A DNA stretch of 64,000 bases from Pseudomonadota bacterium (GTDB taxonomy: Bacteria; Campylobacterota; Campylobacteria; Campylobacterales; Campylobacteraceae): the NCBI GenBank assembly GCA_002746565.1, contig PDPI01000024.1:1-64000 (forward strand). The letters run 5' to 3'. The notes beneath the pieces were generated by a model that searched no databases, was not told the DNA's origin, and saw only the letters and a program-made list of their open reading frames with translations. Position numbers and translations under genes: made by a program. Positions 41,388 through 51,684 of this stretch are shown piece by piece (position 1 is the stretch's first letter; the number at the start of each line of letters is the position of its first letter).

Positions 41388-42599
41388 ATGTTTGATGAAA
41401 TAAGATTTAACACCATAGACAGATTGCCAAATTATGTATTTGCAGAGATTAATGCCATTAAACTAAACGCACGTCGTGCAGGGGAGGATATTATAGATTT
41501 TTCCATGGGAAATCCCGATGGCAAAACCCCTCAACATATAGTAGATAAGCTTTGTGAATCGGCAAATAAAGAAAAAACCCACGGCTATTCTGCAAGTGCT
41601 GGCATATACAAACTTCGCCTTGCCATTTGCAATTGGTATGCTAAAAAATACGGCATTACCCTAGATCCAGACACTGAAGCCATAGTTACCATGGGAAGCA
41701 AAGAGGGCTTTGTGCATCTAATAACTGCCATCATAAACCCAGGAGACGTTGCAGTTGTGCCTGAGCCTGCTTATCCTATCCACACCCAAGCTTTCATCAT
41801 AGCTGGGGGAAATGTACATCAGATCAAGCTTGATTTTGATGAAGAGTTTAAACTAAAAGAAGATGAATTTTTTGCCCAACTTAGAAAGGCTTTTAAAGAT
41901 TCTATTCCTAGACCAAAGTATGTTTTGGTAAATTTTCCCCACAATCCCACAACAACAACCGTTGAAAAAGATTTTTATGAAAAGCTTGTAGCCCTTGCAA
42001 AAAAGGAAAGATTTTATATCATCAGCGACATTGCTTATGCAGAACTTACCTATAATGACTATAAAACCCCTTCAATTTTTGAAGTAGAAGGCGCAAAAGA
42101 TGTGGCGATTGAGGGATATACCCTATCAAAATCTTACAATATGGCAGGCTGGAGAGTTGGCTTTTTGGTGGGAAATAAAAAGTTAATAGCTGCGGTTAAA
42201 AAGATAAAATCCTGGTTTGATTATGGGCTTTTTACTCCCATACAAGTCGCATCGACCATAGCTTTAAATGAAGATCAATCTTGCGTTGAGGACATAAAAC
42301 AAACTTATTACAAACGCATGGAAGTTTTGGCTGAAAGCTTTGGAAATGCAGGCTGGGAGATAAAAAAGGTAAATTCAACCATGTTTATATGGGCAAAAAT
42401 CCCAAAATGTGCCGAGCATCTAGGAAGCATGGAGTTTTCCAAACAACTTTTACGAGAAGCAAAGGTGGCTGTTAGCCCAGGAGTTGGCTTTGGCGAACAC
42501 GGGGATGGCTATGTAAGAATTGCATTGATCGAAAACGAAAACCGCATCCGACAAGCGGCAAGAAACATAAAAAAATATTTGAAAAAATTTGAAAGTTAG
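41388..42599 (+). CDS. PLP aminotransferase (AlaC/LL-DAP-AT-like, class I/II)
   Basis: 'FSMGNPDGKTPQHIVDKL', 'EPAYPIHTQAFI', 'YTLSKSYNMAGWRVGFLVG'. Confidence 0.92.
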   Translation: MFDEIRFNTIDRLPNYVFAEINAIKLNARRAGEDIIDFSMGNPDGKTPQHIVDKLCESANKEKTHGYSASAGIYKLRLAICNWYAKKYGITLDPDTEAIVTMGSKEGFVHLITAIINPGDVAVVPEPAYPIHTQAFIIAGGNVHQIKLDFDEEFKLKEDEFFAQLRKAFKDSIPRPKYVLVNFPHNPTTTTVEKDFYEKLVALAKKERFYIISDIAYAELTYNDYKTPSIFEVEGAKDVAIEGYTLSKSYNMAGWRVGFLVGNKKLIAAVKKIKSWFDYGLFTPIQVASTIALNEDQSCVEDIKQTYYKRMEVLAESFGNAGWEIKKVNSTMFIWAKIPKCAEHLGSMEFSKQLLREAKVAVSPGVGFGEHGDGYVRIALIENENRIRQAARNIKKYLKKFES

Positions 42600-42602
42600 A
42601 AC

Positions 42603-43871
42603 ATGATAAAAGTAGCAATTTTAGGCGTTGGAACCGTTGGAAGTAGTGTTGTAAAAATACTAGAAGAAAATAAACAAATCATAAAAGCAAGAAGCGGAAA
42701 AGATATCATAGCATCTGTTGGGGTTGTAAAGAATCTAAACAAAAAAAGAGATCTTAGCATAGAAATAACAGATGATATAAAAAGTGTTTTAGATCGGGAT
42801 GATATAGATATTTATGTTGAGCTTATGGGTGGTGTTGAGGAAAGTTATGAAGTGGCTAAAAAAGTCCTCAAAAAAGGAAAATCCCTAGTTACGGCAAATA
42901 AAGCAATGTTAGCCTACCATAGGTTTGAGCTTCAAAGGCTCTCAGGTGAAGTAAATATAGGTTTTGAGGCAAGTGTGGCTGGGGGAATACCTATCATAAA
43001 AGCCTTACGTGAGGGGCTTAGTGCAAATAAAATAGTTTCTATTTTTGGCATTATGAATGGAACTTGTAATTATATTTTAACCAAAATGATGAATGAAAGT
43101 GTGGATTTTAAAGAGGTTTTAGCAAAGGCTCAAGAGTTAGGGTACGCCGAAGCAGATCCGAGTTTTGATGTGGGTGGATTTGATGCGGCTCACAAGCTTT
43201 TAATCCTCTCATCCATTGCCTATGGGGTTCATGGTGATCCTGAAGATATTTTGATAGAAGGTATTGAAAATATTGACCAAGATGACATTGCTTTTGCTAA
43301 AGAGTTTGACTATAAAATTAAACTACTTTGTATAGCTAAAAAGAGTGGCGATTTTGTAGAACTTCGTGTTCATCCAGCCTTAGTTTCAAATGAAAAAATG
43401 ATAGCCAAGGTTGATGGGGTTATGAATGGGGTTAGTGTTATTGGCGATGCGGTTGGTGAGACTATGTATTACGGAGCTGGAGCTGGCGGAGATGCTACTG
43501 CGAGTGCGGTTATATCGGATATTATCGACATAGCAAGGGATGGAAAGAGCTCTCCCATGCTAGGCTTTAAAAAACCCCTTGAGAAGTTAGAATGCAAACT
43601 CTTGCCCATCGATCAAATCCAAACAAAATATTATATAAGATTGCATGTAAAAGATGAAAAGGGAGTTTTAGCAAACATCACAAATATAATGAGTAAGCAT
43701 AATATCTCCATAGAAAGATTTTTACAAAAACCAAGTCTAAATCAAAATGAGGCTACCTTGCTATTTTCAACCCACACATGCAAAGAAAAGGACATCAAGC
43801 AAACCCTAAAAGCCATACAAGATACAAAGTTTTTGACAGCTAAGGTAAATATGATACGCATAGAAGATTGA
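42603..43871 (+). CDS. hom: Homoserine dehydrogenase
   Basis: 'VAILGVGTVGSSVVKILEEN', 'GIMNGTCNYILTKM'; C-terminal ACT domain. Confidence 0.95.
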   Translation: MIKVAILGVGTVGSSVVKILEENKQIIKARSGKDIIASVGVVKNLNKKRDLSIEITDDIKSVLDRDDIDIYVELMGGVEESYEVAKKVLKKGKSLVTANKAMLAYHRFELQRLSGEVNIGFEASVAGGIPIIKALREGLSANKIVSIFGIMNGTCNYILTKMMNESVDFKEVLAKAQELGYAEADPSFDVGGFDAAHKLLILSSIAYGVHGDPEDILIEGIENIDQDDIAFAKEFDYKIKLLCIAKKSGDFVELRVHPALVSNEKMIAKVDGVMNGVSVIGDAVGETMYYGAGAGGDATASAVISDIIDIARDGKSSPMLGFKKPLEKLECKLLPIDQIQTKYYIRLHVKDEKGVLANITNIMSKHNISIERFLQKPSLNQNEATLLFSTHTCKEKDIKQTLKAIQDTKFLTAKVNMIRIED

Positions 43872-44194
43872 TGTTAAGTTTTGGTAAAAAGGGTGAAAGA
43901 AGGGCGATAAAATTTTTAAAAAAGCAAAAACTAAAAATTTTAAAAACCAATTTTCATTCCCGCTTTGGTGAGATAGACATCATAGCCAAAGATAAAACTA
44001 CCCTGCATTTTATTGAGGTAAAAGCATCTAAAGATTATGATCCAATCGAACGCATAACCCCACAAAAATATCAAAAAATACTAAAAACTATAGATTATTA
44101 TATGTATCAAAATCCCAATGATTTAAATTTTCAAATAGATGCGATTTTGGTTAAAGATAAACAAATTGAATGGCTTGAAAATATTAGTTTTTAA
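43868..44194 (+). CDS. YraN family (UPF0102) endonuclease-like protein
   Basis: 'GEIDIIAKDKTTLHFIEVKA'. Confidence 0.9.
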   Translation: MMLSFGKKGERRAIKFLKKQKLKILKTNFHSRFGEIDIIAKDKTTLHFIEVKASKDYDPIERITPQKYQKILKTIDYYMYQNPNDLNFQIDAILVKDKQIEWLENISF

Positions 44195-44255
44195 TTTGCG
44201 TTAAATATATATTTAAATTTATCCTATACAATGCCAAAGCTTAAAAGGAGGGAAG

Positions 44256-44858
44256 ATGAATGACGTCATCATAATAGGCGGAGGCGTTGCTGGTTTGGGT
44301 GCTGGCATAACCTTGGGTTCTAGCGAGCGAAGCAAGATAGGAAGCTTAAAAACTTTGATAATCGATAATGGCAAGTCAGATCTAAAAAGTGCTGCACTTT
44401 ATAATGTGCCTTTTATACCCAAAGGAATGAAGGGTAAAGATGCCCTAAAAAAGCTAAAAGAGGATGCCTTATTTTTCAAAAGTGTAAGCTTTGTGGAGGA
44501 TACTGCAAAATCAATAGATACAAATGGGGATAGTTTTTTGGTAAAAACCCTCAAGGGTGAATATAAGGCAAAATATATCATTTTAGCCACAGGGGCTAGT
44601 AGCTTTGATATAAAAATAAATGGAAAACAAGTTCCAACAAAAGAGCACACCCTTATGCCAAAACCTGGCAAGATAAAACTTGAATTATCAGGCAGACAAG
44701 AATTGCATGAGGGCATTTACGTGGCCGGTCTTTTAAGCGGTGTTACTACCATGTATGCTACTGCACTAGGCTCAGGAGTTGAAGCAGCTTGTGCCATCTT
44801 GAGCAAGATAGCAAATAAATGTGCCATCATCCATGATTTTGATGGCATCAAGGGTTAA
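44256..44858 (+). CDS. FAD-dependent oxidoreductase (short thioredoxin-reductase-like)
   Basis: 'VIIIGGGVAGLGAGITLG', 'GIYVAGLLSGVTTMYATALGSGVEAA'. Confidence 0.8.
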   Translation: MNDVIIIGGGVAGLGAGITLGSSERSKIGSLKTLIIDNGKSDLKSAALYNVPFIPKGMKGKDALKKLKEDALFFKSVSFVEDTAKSIDTNGDSFLVKTLKGEYKAKYIILATGASSFDIKINGKQVPTKEHTLMPKPGKIKLELSGRQELHEGIYVAGLLSGVTTMYATALGSGVEAACAILSKIANKCAIIHDFDGIKG

Positions 44859-44992
44859 GTTGTAGATTAGAACATAATTAAAGATAAAAATTGGCACCGA
44901 CTTTTCATTTGAGTTGGCACTAAAATCACATAATATCTTGTTTTAATCTTTTAATTGTATAATGATACGTATATTTTAAGAAGGAGAAACTT

Positions 44993-45307
44993 ATGGGAAA
45001 ATACATAGAGTTAAGTAAATCAAATTTTGATGTGGCTAAGGAAGGGGTTGCCCTAGTGGACTTTTGGGCTCCATGGTGCGGACCTTGCCGTATGCTTTCA
45101 CCAGTTATCGAAGAATTGGCTGAGGATTTTGAGGGAAAGGCTAAGATTTGTAAGGTAAATACTGAAGAAGAGCAAGATTTAGCCATCGAGCATGGAATTA
45201 GATCTATACCAACCTTGCTTTTTTACAAAGATGGGCAGATAGTTGACCAGATGGTCGGAGCTGCTTCCAAGCAAGTTATAGCTGATAAAATAAACTCATT
45301 ATTATAA
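44993..45307 (+). CDS. trxA: Thioredoxin
   Basis: 'VDFWAPWCGPCRMLSPVIEELA'. Confidence 0.97.
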   Translation: MGKYIELSKSNFDVAKEGVALVDFWAPWCGPCRMLSPVIEELAEDFEGKAKICKVNTEEEQDLAIEHGIRSIPTLLFYKDGQIVDQMVGAASKQVIADKINSLL

Positions 45308-45426
45308 ACTAAAGGGAGATTTATTCTCCCTTAAACACCCACTTTGATTTTTCCTTACTTTAACCATAACTAAAGCATTTGACTACTACAATTACACATA
45401 AAACAAAAAGACCAAAGGATATAATT

Positions 45427-46353
45427 ATGTTAGATTTAGCGATTATCGGTGGTGGACCTGCTGGGTTAACTGCTGGGCTTTATGCCACAAGAGGCGGACT
45501 TAAAAATGTTGTCATGTACGAAAAGGGAATGCCAGGTGGGCAGATCACACTAAGTAGTGAGATAGAAAATTACCCAGGACAAAGCGAGGTTGTAAGCGGA
45601 ATTGACATGATGGCTTCATGGCCAGAGCAGTGCATGAGATTTGGTTTAAAGCACGAAATGGCAGAAGTTTTAAATGTAAAAAAAGTTGGCGATAAATTTA
45701 TCCTAAATGTAAACGGCGAAGAAGTTGAAGCCAAAAGCGTAATCGTTTGCACAGGAAGCAACCCACGTCGTTCAGGCGTAAAGGGCGAAGATGAATTTTT
45801 TGGCAAAGGCATTAGCACATGTGCAACCTGCGATGGATTTTTCTACAAAGGCAAAGAAGTTGTAGTCTTGGGTGGCGGAGATACAGCCCTTGAAGAAGCA
45901 CATTATTTATCAAAAATTTGCTCTAAAGTTTATTTGGTTCATAGGCGTGATACCTTCAGAGCCTCGCCAGTTATGGTTGAGAAAGTTAAAAAAACTGAAA
46001 ATATCGAACTAGTTTTAAATTCAACCATAAAAGAAATCTATGGGGATAATATGGGCGTAAATGGCGTAATCGCAGTGGATAAAGAAGGAAATCAAAGAGA
46101 CATAAAAGTTCCAGGCGTTTTTGTTTTTGTGGGCATGATAGCTAACAACGAAATCCTAAAACAAGAGGACGGAAGCTATCTTTGTGAACTAAATGAGCAA
46201 GGTCAGGCCGTAGTTGATTTGAAGATGAGAACTTCTACAAAGGGGCTTTTTGTGGCTGGGGATTTGAGGATTGATGCAGCAAGACAAGTTGTTTGTGCAG
46301 CAGGAGATGGTGCAACAGCGGCACTAAGTGCTATGAGCTATCTTGAGAGTTAA
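45427..46353 (+). CDS. trxB: Thioredoxin-disulfide reductase
   Basis: '[23 protein letters not shown]', '[27 protein letters not shown]'; start moved to 45427. Confidence 0.96.
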   Translation: MLDLAIIGGGPAGLTAGLYATRGGLKNVVMYEKGMPGGQITLSSEIENYPGQSEVVSGIDMMASWPEQCMRFGLKHEMAEVLNVKKVGDKFILNVNGEEVEAKSVIVCTGSNPRRSGVKGEDEFFGKGISTCATCDGFFYKGKEVVVLGGGDTALEEAHYLSKICSKVYLVHRRDTFRASPVMVEKVKKTENIELVLNSTIKEIYGDNMGVNGVIAVDKEGNQRDIKVPGVFVFVGMIANNEILKQEDGSYLCELNEQGQAVVDLKMRTSTKGLFVAGDLRIDAARQVVCAAGDGATAALSAMSYLES

Positions 46354-46355
46354 AA

Positions 46356-47123
46356 ATGTTAAAAGTTGGAATACACGGGTCCACGGGCAGAATGGGGCAA
46401 ATGATAGTTGAGAATTTACAAAACGATAGTGATGCAAAAGTTGAAATCCTACATGCAATAGAGGATTTTCCTTATCCGTTGAGGGAGGATTTTGCGGTTA
46501 CGAGTGATACAGAAGAATTGCTTAAAAAAAGTGATGTTGTGATTGATTTTACCATAGCAAAAGGAACTGAAGCCTTACTTGAAGTGGCTTTGGAAAATCC
46601 AAAACCGCTAGTTATCGGCACAACAGGACTAAGCCCTCATCAACAAAACTTGCTAAAAGAAGCGGCGAAAAATATGCCTATTTTGTATTCGACAAATATG
46701 TCTTTAGGCGTTGCGGTTTTAAACAAACTCGTCGCCCTAGCATCTAAAAGCCTAAGGGATTTTGACATCGAAATAGTCGAGCAGCATCACAGATATAAAA
46801 AAGACGCACCAAGCGGAACCGCCATGACACTTGGCGAATACGCTGCAAATGCTAGAGGTTTGGATCTTGAAAAGGTTAGAGTTAGCGGACGAAATGGTTT
46901 AATAGGAGAAAGAAGCAAGGACGAGATAGCCATCATGGCAATTCGTGGTGGAGACGTAGTTGGGCGACATACGGCTGGGTTTTACAACGATGGGGAATTT
47001 ATCGAACTAAACCACACCGCCACAAGCCGAGCAACCTTCGCAAAAGGTGCCATAAAAGCAGCAAAATGGGTAGCAAATCAAGAAAGCGGACTCTACCACA
47101 TAAGCGACTGCTTGGGGTTGTAG
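46356..47123 (+). CDS. dapB: 4-hydroxy-tetrahydrodipicolinate reductase
   Basis: '[14 protein letters not shown]', '[20 protein letters not shown]'. Confidence 0.95.
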   Translation: MLKVGIHGSTGRMGQMIVENLQNDSDAKVEILHAIEDFPYPLREDFAVTSDTEELLKKSDVVIDFTIAKGTEALLEVALENPKPLVIGTTGLSPHQQNLLKEAAKNMPILYSTNMSLGVAVLNKLVALASKSLRDFDIEIVEQHHRYKKDAPSGTAMTLGEYAANARGLDLEKVRVSGRNGLIGERSKDEIAIMAIRGGDVVGRHTAGFYNDGEFIELNHTATSRATFAKGAIKAAKWVANQESGLYHISDCLGL

Positions 47124-47125
47124 GT

Positions 47126-47344
47126 TTTGGTGATTGGGGATTAGTGGTTGGGGATTAGTGGTTGGTTTGTTGAAATTTGTTGAAAGTTTAGCGTAGCAAC
47201 GGGCTTCTTACGACAAAGCCGTTTGTTCCGTTGGTTGTCTGCTATAAGAAACAGAAGTATAGTCTTATGGTTGGTGCCAAGGCACATGAGTTTGGTCAAG
47301 TCTAAAAACGATTTTTAGTGTTTAGTATTTGGTGATTGGTGATT
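47126..47344 (+). repeat. Structured non-coding block flanked by 12-bp direct repeats TTTGGTGATTGG
   Basis: Direct repeats at 47126-47137 and 47328-47339; 14-bp tandem TTGGGGATTAGTGG x2 at 47134-47161; internal hairpins. Confidence 0.55.
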
Positions 47345-47421
47345 TTGATTTTTCATTCAAAAAAACATTAAAGCCGTAAGGCGGTTACAAAAGAACGTAA
47401 AAATAAAAACAAAGGAAGATT

Positions 47422-48759
47422 ATGTGTGCAGTTGTGGGAGTTTTTGGGGATGAAGAGAGTGCTAAGATAGCTTATTATTCTCTTTTTGCCATGCAACATC
47501 GTGGACAAGAGGCATCTGGGATTAGCGTAAGTGATGGGGAGCATATAAAAACTATCAAGAAAAAAGGGCTTGTAACTGATGTGTTTAATTCTGAAAATCT
47601 TACTAGCTTAAAAGGAACTATGGCAGTTGGACACAATCGTTATTCAACGGCTGGAAAATCTTCTGCTGAAGATGCCCAACCAGTTAGTGCAAGCTATATG
47701 CTAGGCGATATCGCCATAGTTCACAATGGAAATCTTATAAATAAAAATGAAATTAGATCTAAACTTATAGAAAAAGGTGCCATTTTCCAATCAAACATGG
47801 ACACTGAAAATCTCATCCACCTAATTGCCAAAAATTTAAACGGCAAACTTCAAGATAGGATAATCGAAGCCCTAAATATCGTAAAAGGGGCTTATTGTTT
47901 TTTGATCCAAAGTAGAAAAAAGATGTTTGCTATCCGTGATAAATACGGTGTTAGACCCCTAAGCATAGGAAAGCTTGAAAGTGGCGGATATATCGTTGCT
48001 AGCGAGACATGTGCTTTTGATTTGGTTGGGGCAAAATTTATAAAAGATGTAAAGCCTGGGGAAATGATTATTTTTGAGGATGGAAGTGAGGAATTTAAAA
48101 GTATCCAGCTTTTTGAGCCAGAACCTAGGATTTGTGCTTTTGAGTACATTTATTTTGCCAGACCAGATAGTTTGATAGATGGTAAAAATGTTCATCAAAT
48201 TCGCCAAAAAATGGGCGAGGAATTAGCCAAAGAAAACCCAGTTGAAGCAGATCTAGTCATCCCTGTTCCAGATAGCGGAATAGGAGCGGCTTTGGGCTAC
48301 GCAAAGCAAAGTGGCATCCCTTTTGAAATGGCAATAGTAAGAAACCACTATGTGGGTAGGACTTTCATCGAACCAACCCAGCAAATGCGAGATTTAAAAG
48401 TAAAACTAAAACTTTCTCCCATGAAAGAAATACTAAAAGGTAAAAGGGTTGTGGTGATTGACGATAGTATAGTGAGAGGCACAACAAGCAAAAAAATCGT
48501 CCAGCTTATCAAAAACGCAGGTGCTTCACAGGTTCATCTTCGCATCGCATCACCTGCCATCAAACACCCTTGCAGATACGGCATTGACACTCCAAGCTAC
48601 GAAGAGCTAATTTGTGCAAATTACAGCCAAGAGGAAGTAAGAGACTATGTTGGGGCAACTAGTTTAGAGTTTTTATCCATAGAGGCACTAAGACGAAGTT
48701 TAGGGGATGATAGAGAGTATTCTTTGGTTAGCTTTGATGGGGATTATTTTATAAAGTAA
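47422..48759 (+). CDS. purF: Amidophosphoribosyltransferase
   Basis: 'MCAVVGVFGDEESAKIAYYSLFAMQHRGQEASGIS', 'VVVIDDSIVRGTTSKKIV'. Confidence 0.96.
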   Translation: MCAVVGVFGDEESAKIAYYSLFAMQHRGQEASGISVSDGEHIKTIKKKGLVTDVFNSENLTSLKGTMAVGHNRYSTAGKSSAEDAQPVSASYMLGDIAIVHNGNLINKNEIRSKLIEKGAIFQSNMDTENLIHLIAKNLNGKLQDRIIEALNIVKGAYCFLIQSRKKMFAIRDKYGVRPLSIGKLESGGYIVASETCAFDLVGAKFIKDVKPGEMIIFEDGSEEFKSIQLFEPEPRICAFEYIYFARPDSLIDGKNVHQIRQKMGEELAKENPVEADLVIPVPDSGIGAALGYAKQSGIPFEMAIVRNHYVGRTFIEPTQQMRDLKVKLKLSPMKEILKGKRVVVIDDSIVRGTTSKKIVQLIKNAGASQVHLRIASPAIKHPCRYGIDTPSYEELICANYSQEEVRDYVGATSLEFLSIEALRRSLGDDREYSLVSFDGDYFIK

Positions 48760-48764
48760 GTTTG

Positions 48765-49439
48765 TTATTTTCTTTGTTTTTTTTCTTCAATCCCACTAAG
48801 TCCAAATCTTCTTTTTAATTCGGTTTTTACTCTGTCTGGATGTATATTTTGAGCTTCAAGGGCAACTAACATGTGAAAAACCAAATCCGCACATTCATAA
48901 ACGACTTCTTTTTCATCTTTATCTTTACATGCAAAACAAAATTCTCCAGCTTCTTCTACTATCTTTTTGAGTAAAGAATTTTCTTTGCCATTTAGTAGTT
49001 TTGAAACATAGGATTTTTCTGGATCGGCGTTTTTTCTTTCTTTTATAACATGATATAAAGTGTCTATAATGCTGTAGGTTTCATCTAGATCTACTTGTGG
49101 ATTTTGGGGTTTTTCTTCTATATCTAATCTTTGGAAAAAGCAAGATTTTCTGCCTGTATGACAAGCCACTTCTCCAATTTGTTTTACTTGTAAAAGTAAA
49201 GTGTCGTTGTCGCAGTCTAAAAACATGGCTTTGATCTCTTGCACATTTCCACTACTTTCGCCTTTTTTCCAGATCCTTTGCTTTGTGCGTGAGAAATAGT
49301 GGGCGTAGGAAGTTTTACATGTAAGCTCATAAGCTTCTTTGTTCATGAAGGCTAACATCAAAACTTCCTTGCTTGTTTCATCTTGAACGATGACGGGAAG
49401 AAGTCCTGCGACTTTTTCCCAATCTATATTAATGTCCAT
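48765..49439 (-). CDS. hisIE: Bifunctional phosphoribosyl-AMP cyclohydrolase/phosphoribosyl-ATP pyrophosphatase
   Basis: 'LMLAFMNKEAYELT', 'VACHTGRKSCFFQRL' plus HisE domain. Confidence 0.95.
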   Translation of the reverse strand: MDINIDWEKVAGLLPVIVQDETSKEVLMLAFMNKEAYELTCKTSYAHYFSRTKQRIWKKGESSGNVQEIKAMFLDCDNDTLLLQVKQIGEVACHTGRKSCFFQRLDIEEKPQNPQVDLDETYSIIDTLYHVIKERKNADPEKSYVSKLLNGKENSLLKKIVEEAGEFCFACKDKDEKEVVYECADLVFHMLVALEAQNIHPDRVKTELKRRFGLSGIEEKKQRK

Positions 49440-50491
49440 TATTGTAAGGCACTTGATGTGGCTTTGTGGCTCTTAGTATCAACCCAAATATTTGGCGTTG
49501 AGCCACCAGGAGTTAAGAAAATTTGAGTATTTCTATTTTGCTTTAAGGCTTCGTTAAATTTGCCTTGAACTTCGATTTGTCGTAATTCAAGCAAGTTTTG
49601 ACTCAAACTATCAGAGATCAATTTGTTCGCATTTGCCTTTCCAATAGCTTCGATTTTAAGTGCATCTGCTATACCCTTTGCTTGTTTTATCTTAGCCTCC
49701 GCTTGACCTTGAGCTACCGTTACGGCTATCTTTGCTTCAAGTTTTGCCTTTTCTTCTTCTTGCTTTTTGGCTTGAACTTCTTCGATTCTATCTTTTATAC
49801 GAGGTGGCAAGATGATATCGCGAAGTTGGACAGACTCAAGATTTACAGGGCTTTCTTTTAGGCTTTTTATCTTAGCTTCTATGCCCCTATCGATTTCAGA
49901 TGCGATTTTATTTCTATTTGTTGGAAGCTCTTCAGCTGGGTAATTTCCAACCACACTTCTAACAACCTCACGAACAACTGGGTTGATTATCTTATCTTCC
50001 CACGCTAAGCCCCAAACTGCGACCGTGTCAGAAGCTCTTTGGGGATTTAGTTTGTATTGGACTGTTAAATCTATCAAAACCGTAAGACCACGTGCATCAA
50101 GAACAGAAATGGAATTTTTCTGTATGATTCCAGCCCCTTGTCTTAGTGCATCTGATGAATCTTCATTGGATGAATAATTTACAATCCTAACCTTAGTATC
50201 AACTAAAATTACCTTTTGTATAACAGGCACAAAAAAGTGAATCCCCGCACCCAAAGGTTTTGGGTCAAATTTTCCCGCTGTTACCATGATACCCATCTGA
50301 CCCGAATTTACTATAACAAATGGTTTGGCTAAAAATAAAATTACAACTATGGCGATTACAACATAAATAAGCCCCATGAATTTTCCACCACCACCTTTGA
50401 AAAACTGCGGTGGCTCAAATGAGCTTTGGTTTGAATTATTGTTTGAATTATTTCCCTTTTTATTGAAATAATCATTTAAATCTGCTGGCAT
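49439..50491 (-). CDS. SPFH/prohibitin-like membrane protein (HflK-like)
   Basis: N-terminal TM, band-7 domain, 'VTVAQGQAEAKIKQAKGIADALKIEAIGKANA'. Confidence 0.9.
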   Translation of the reverse strand: MPADLNDYFNKKGNNSNNNSNQSSFEPPQFFKGGGGKFMGLIYVVIAIVVILFLAKPFVIVNSGQMGIMVTAGKFDPKPLGAGIHFFVPVIQKVILVDTKVRIVNYSSNEDSSDALRQGAGIIQKNSISVLDARGLTVLIDLTVQYKLNPQRASDTVAVWGLAWEDKIINPVVREVVRSVVGNYPAEELPTNRNKIASEIDRGIEAKIKSLKESPVNLESVQLRDIILPPRIKDRIEEVQAKKQEEEKAKLEAKIAVTVAQGQAEAKIKQAKGIADALKIEAIGKANANKLISDSLSQNLLELRQIEVQGKFNEALKQNRNTQIFLTPGGSTPNIWVDTKSHKATSSALQ

Positions 50492-50500
50492 TTTTTTCCT

Positions 50501-51415
50501 TTAAATATAAGTTAGCATGTATTCATACTTTGGGTTTCTTCCGTAAACCACATCAAAATAGGCATCTTGAAGCTTTTTGGTGATCTCACCTCTAGCTCCA
50601 TTTCCGATAATCCTTCCATCCACATTATTTACAGGCGTAACCTCAGCAGCAGTTCCTGTAAAAAACGCTTCATCGGCTATATAAACTTCATCCCTTGTTA
50701 TTCTTTGTCTTAGAACTTCTAGATCTAGATCTTTAGCAAGTTTAATAATCGTATCTTGGGTTATACTCTCAAGGGAATTATCATTTGGTGGGGTTATGAT
50801 TTTTCCATCTCTAACGATAAAAAAGCACTCTCCGCTGCCTTCAGCGATGAAGCCATCATCATCTAAAAGTAAGGCTTCTTCATATCCAGCATCAATTGCT
50901 TCAAATTTTGCCATCTGGGAGTTTAGATAGTTTGCTGCTGCTTTTACCTTTCCCATGTTGGATTTTACTGGGTTTCTAACAAAGGATGAGATTTTTACCT
51001 TAATGCCCTTTGCCAAACCTTCTTCGCCCAAATATGCACCCCATTCCCAAGATGCTATGGTTGTGTTTACGGGAGCTTTTATATGGTAAATACCCATAAC
51101 TCCATAGCCAAGATAGATTAATGGGCGTAAATAAACATTTCCCTTAAATTCATTTTTTCTAAGCAGTTCGATTTGAGCATTTTCAAGTTGTTCAAGACTA
51201 AACTTGGGAGTTATTAAAACACATTTTGCAGAATTTAAAAGTCTTTTTGTGTGGTCTCTTAGCCTAAAAATTGCCAAACCCTTATCGGTTTGATAAGCTC
51301 TAGTTCCCTCAAATACACCATTTCCATAATGTAAGGTATGGGATAATACATGGGTTTTTGCCTCATCCCAAGATACAAATTCCCCATCCATCCAGATATA
51401 TTTTGCTTTATTCAT
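50501..51415 (-). CDS. ilvE: Branched-chain amino acid aminotransferase
   Basis: 'IWMDGEFVSWDEAKTHVLSHTLHYGNGVFEGTRAY', 'EVYIADEAFFTGTAAEVTPV'. Confidence 0.95.
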   Translation of the reverse strand: MNKAKYIWMDGEFVSWDEAKTHVLSHTLHYGNGVFEGTRAYQTDKGLAIFRLRDHTKRLLNSAKCVLITPKFSLEQLENAQIELLRKNEFKGNVYLRPLIYLGYGVMGIYHIKAPVNTTIASWEWGAYLGEEGLAKGIKVKISSFVRNPVKSNMGKVKAAANYLNSQMAKFEAIDAGYEEALLLDDDGFIAEGSGECFFIVRDGKIITPPNDNSLESITQDTIIKLAKDLDLEVLRQRITRDEVYIADEAFFTGTAAEVTPVNNVDGRIIGNGARGEITKKLQDAYFDVVYGRNPKYEYMLTYI

Positions 51416-51516
51416 ATAAAAACCTTTCGATTAAATAAGATGGTATGATACCAAAAAAATGGTTAAAATATAGTTTATCGAAGAAAAAAATTTATAATTT
51501 GAAAAGTTTTTTTCGC

Positions 51517-51522
51517 TAAAAT
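51517..51522 (+). promoter_or_regulatory. Putative sense -10 (gcTAAAAT) of the small-peptide locus
   Basis: T-rich upstream (TTTTTTTCGC) then TAAAAT; Campylobacter sigma70-like. Confidence 0.45.
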
Positions 51523-51533
51523 GCCAAAAGAGG

Positions 51534-51563
51534 TTACGCCAGAGGGAGCAACCTCTGGCGTAA
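51534..51563. promoter_or_regulatory. Perfect 12-bp inverted repeat with hexaloop in the 5' UTR of the small-peptide ORF
   Basis: TTACGCCAGAGG-GAGCAA-CCTCTGGCGTAA. Confidence 0.85.
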
Positions 51564-51592
51564 ATATTGCCTCTGTTAGGAGGTGATATATT

Positions 51593-51658
51593 ATGTCGCT
51601 CAAAACACTAATAGTCGTAATTATAGCATTAATGTTGATAATTACAAAGGCTAACTAG
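51593..51658 (+). CDS. 21-aa hydrophobic peptide, candidate type I toxin
   Basis: MSLKTLIVVIIALMLIITKAN*; strong SD TTAGGAGGTGAT, with 8 nt between GGAGG and ATG; own hairpin, terminator and antisense -10. Confidence 0.7.
   Translation: MSLKTLIVVIIALMLIITKAN
51617..51628 (-). promoter_or_regulatory. Extended -10 (TGCTATAAT) on the minus strand inside the 21-aa ORF; candidate antisense-antitoxin promoter
   Basis: Minus strand reads ...aaTGCTATAATtac...; transcription would run over the start codon, SD and 5' hairpin. Confidence 0.5.
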
Positions 51659-51662
51659 CCTT

Positions 51663-51684
51663 AGCCCCCATTATATGGGGGTTT
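51663..51684 (+). terminator. Rho-independent terminator of the small-peptide transcript
   Basis: AGCCCCCAT-TAT-ATGGGGGTTTTT. Confidence 0.85.

Noticed and set aside
44907-44938. Repeated TTGGCAC upstream of trxA as a possible sigma54 promoter
   Set aside because: The -12 element is a poor match and spacing is not convincing; trxA has no expected sigma54 control.
45312-45332. AAGGGAGA/TCTCCCTT hairpin after trxA as a strong terminator
   Set aside because: No T-tract follows on the plus strand (AAACACCC), so only a weak or structural role is supportable.
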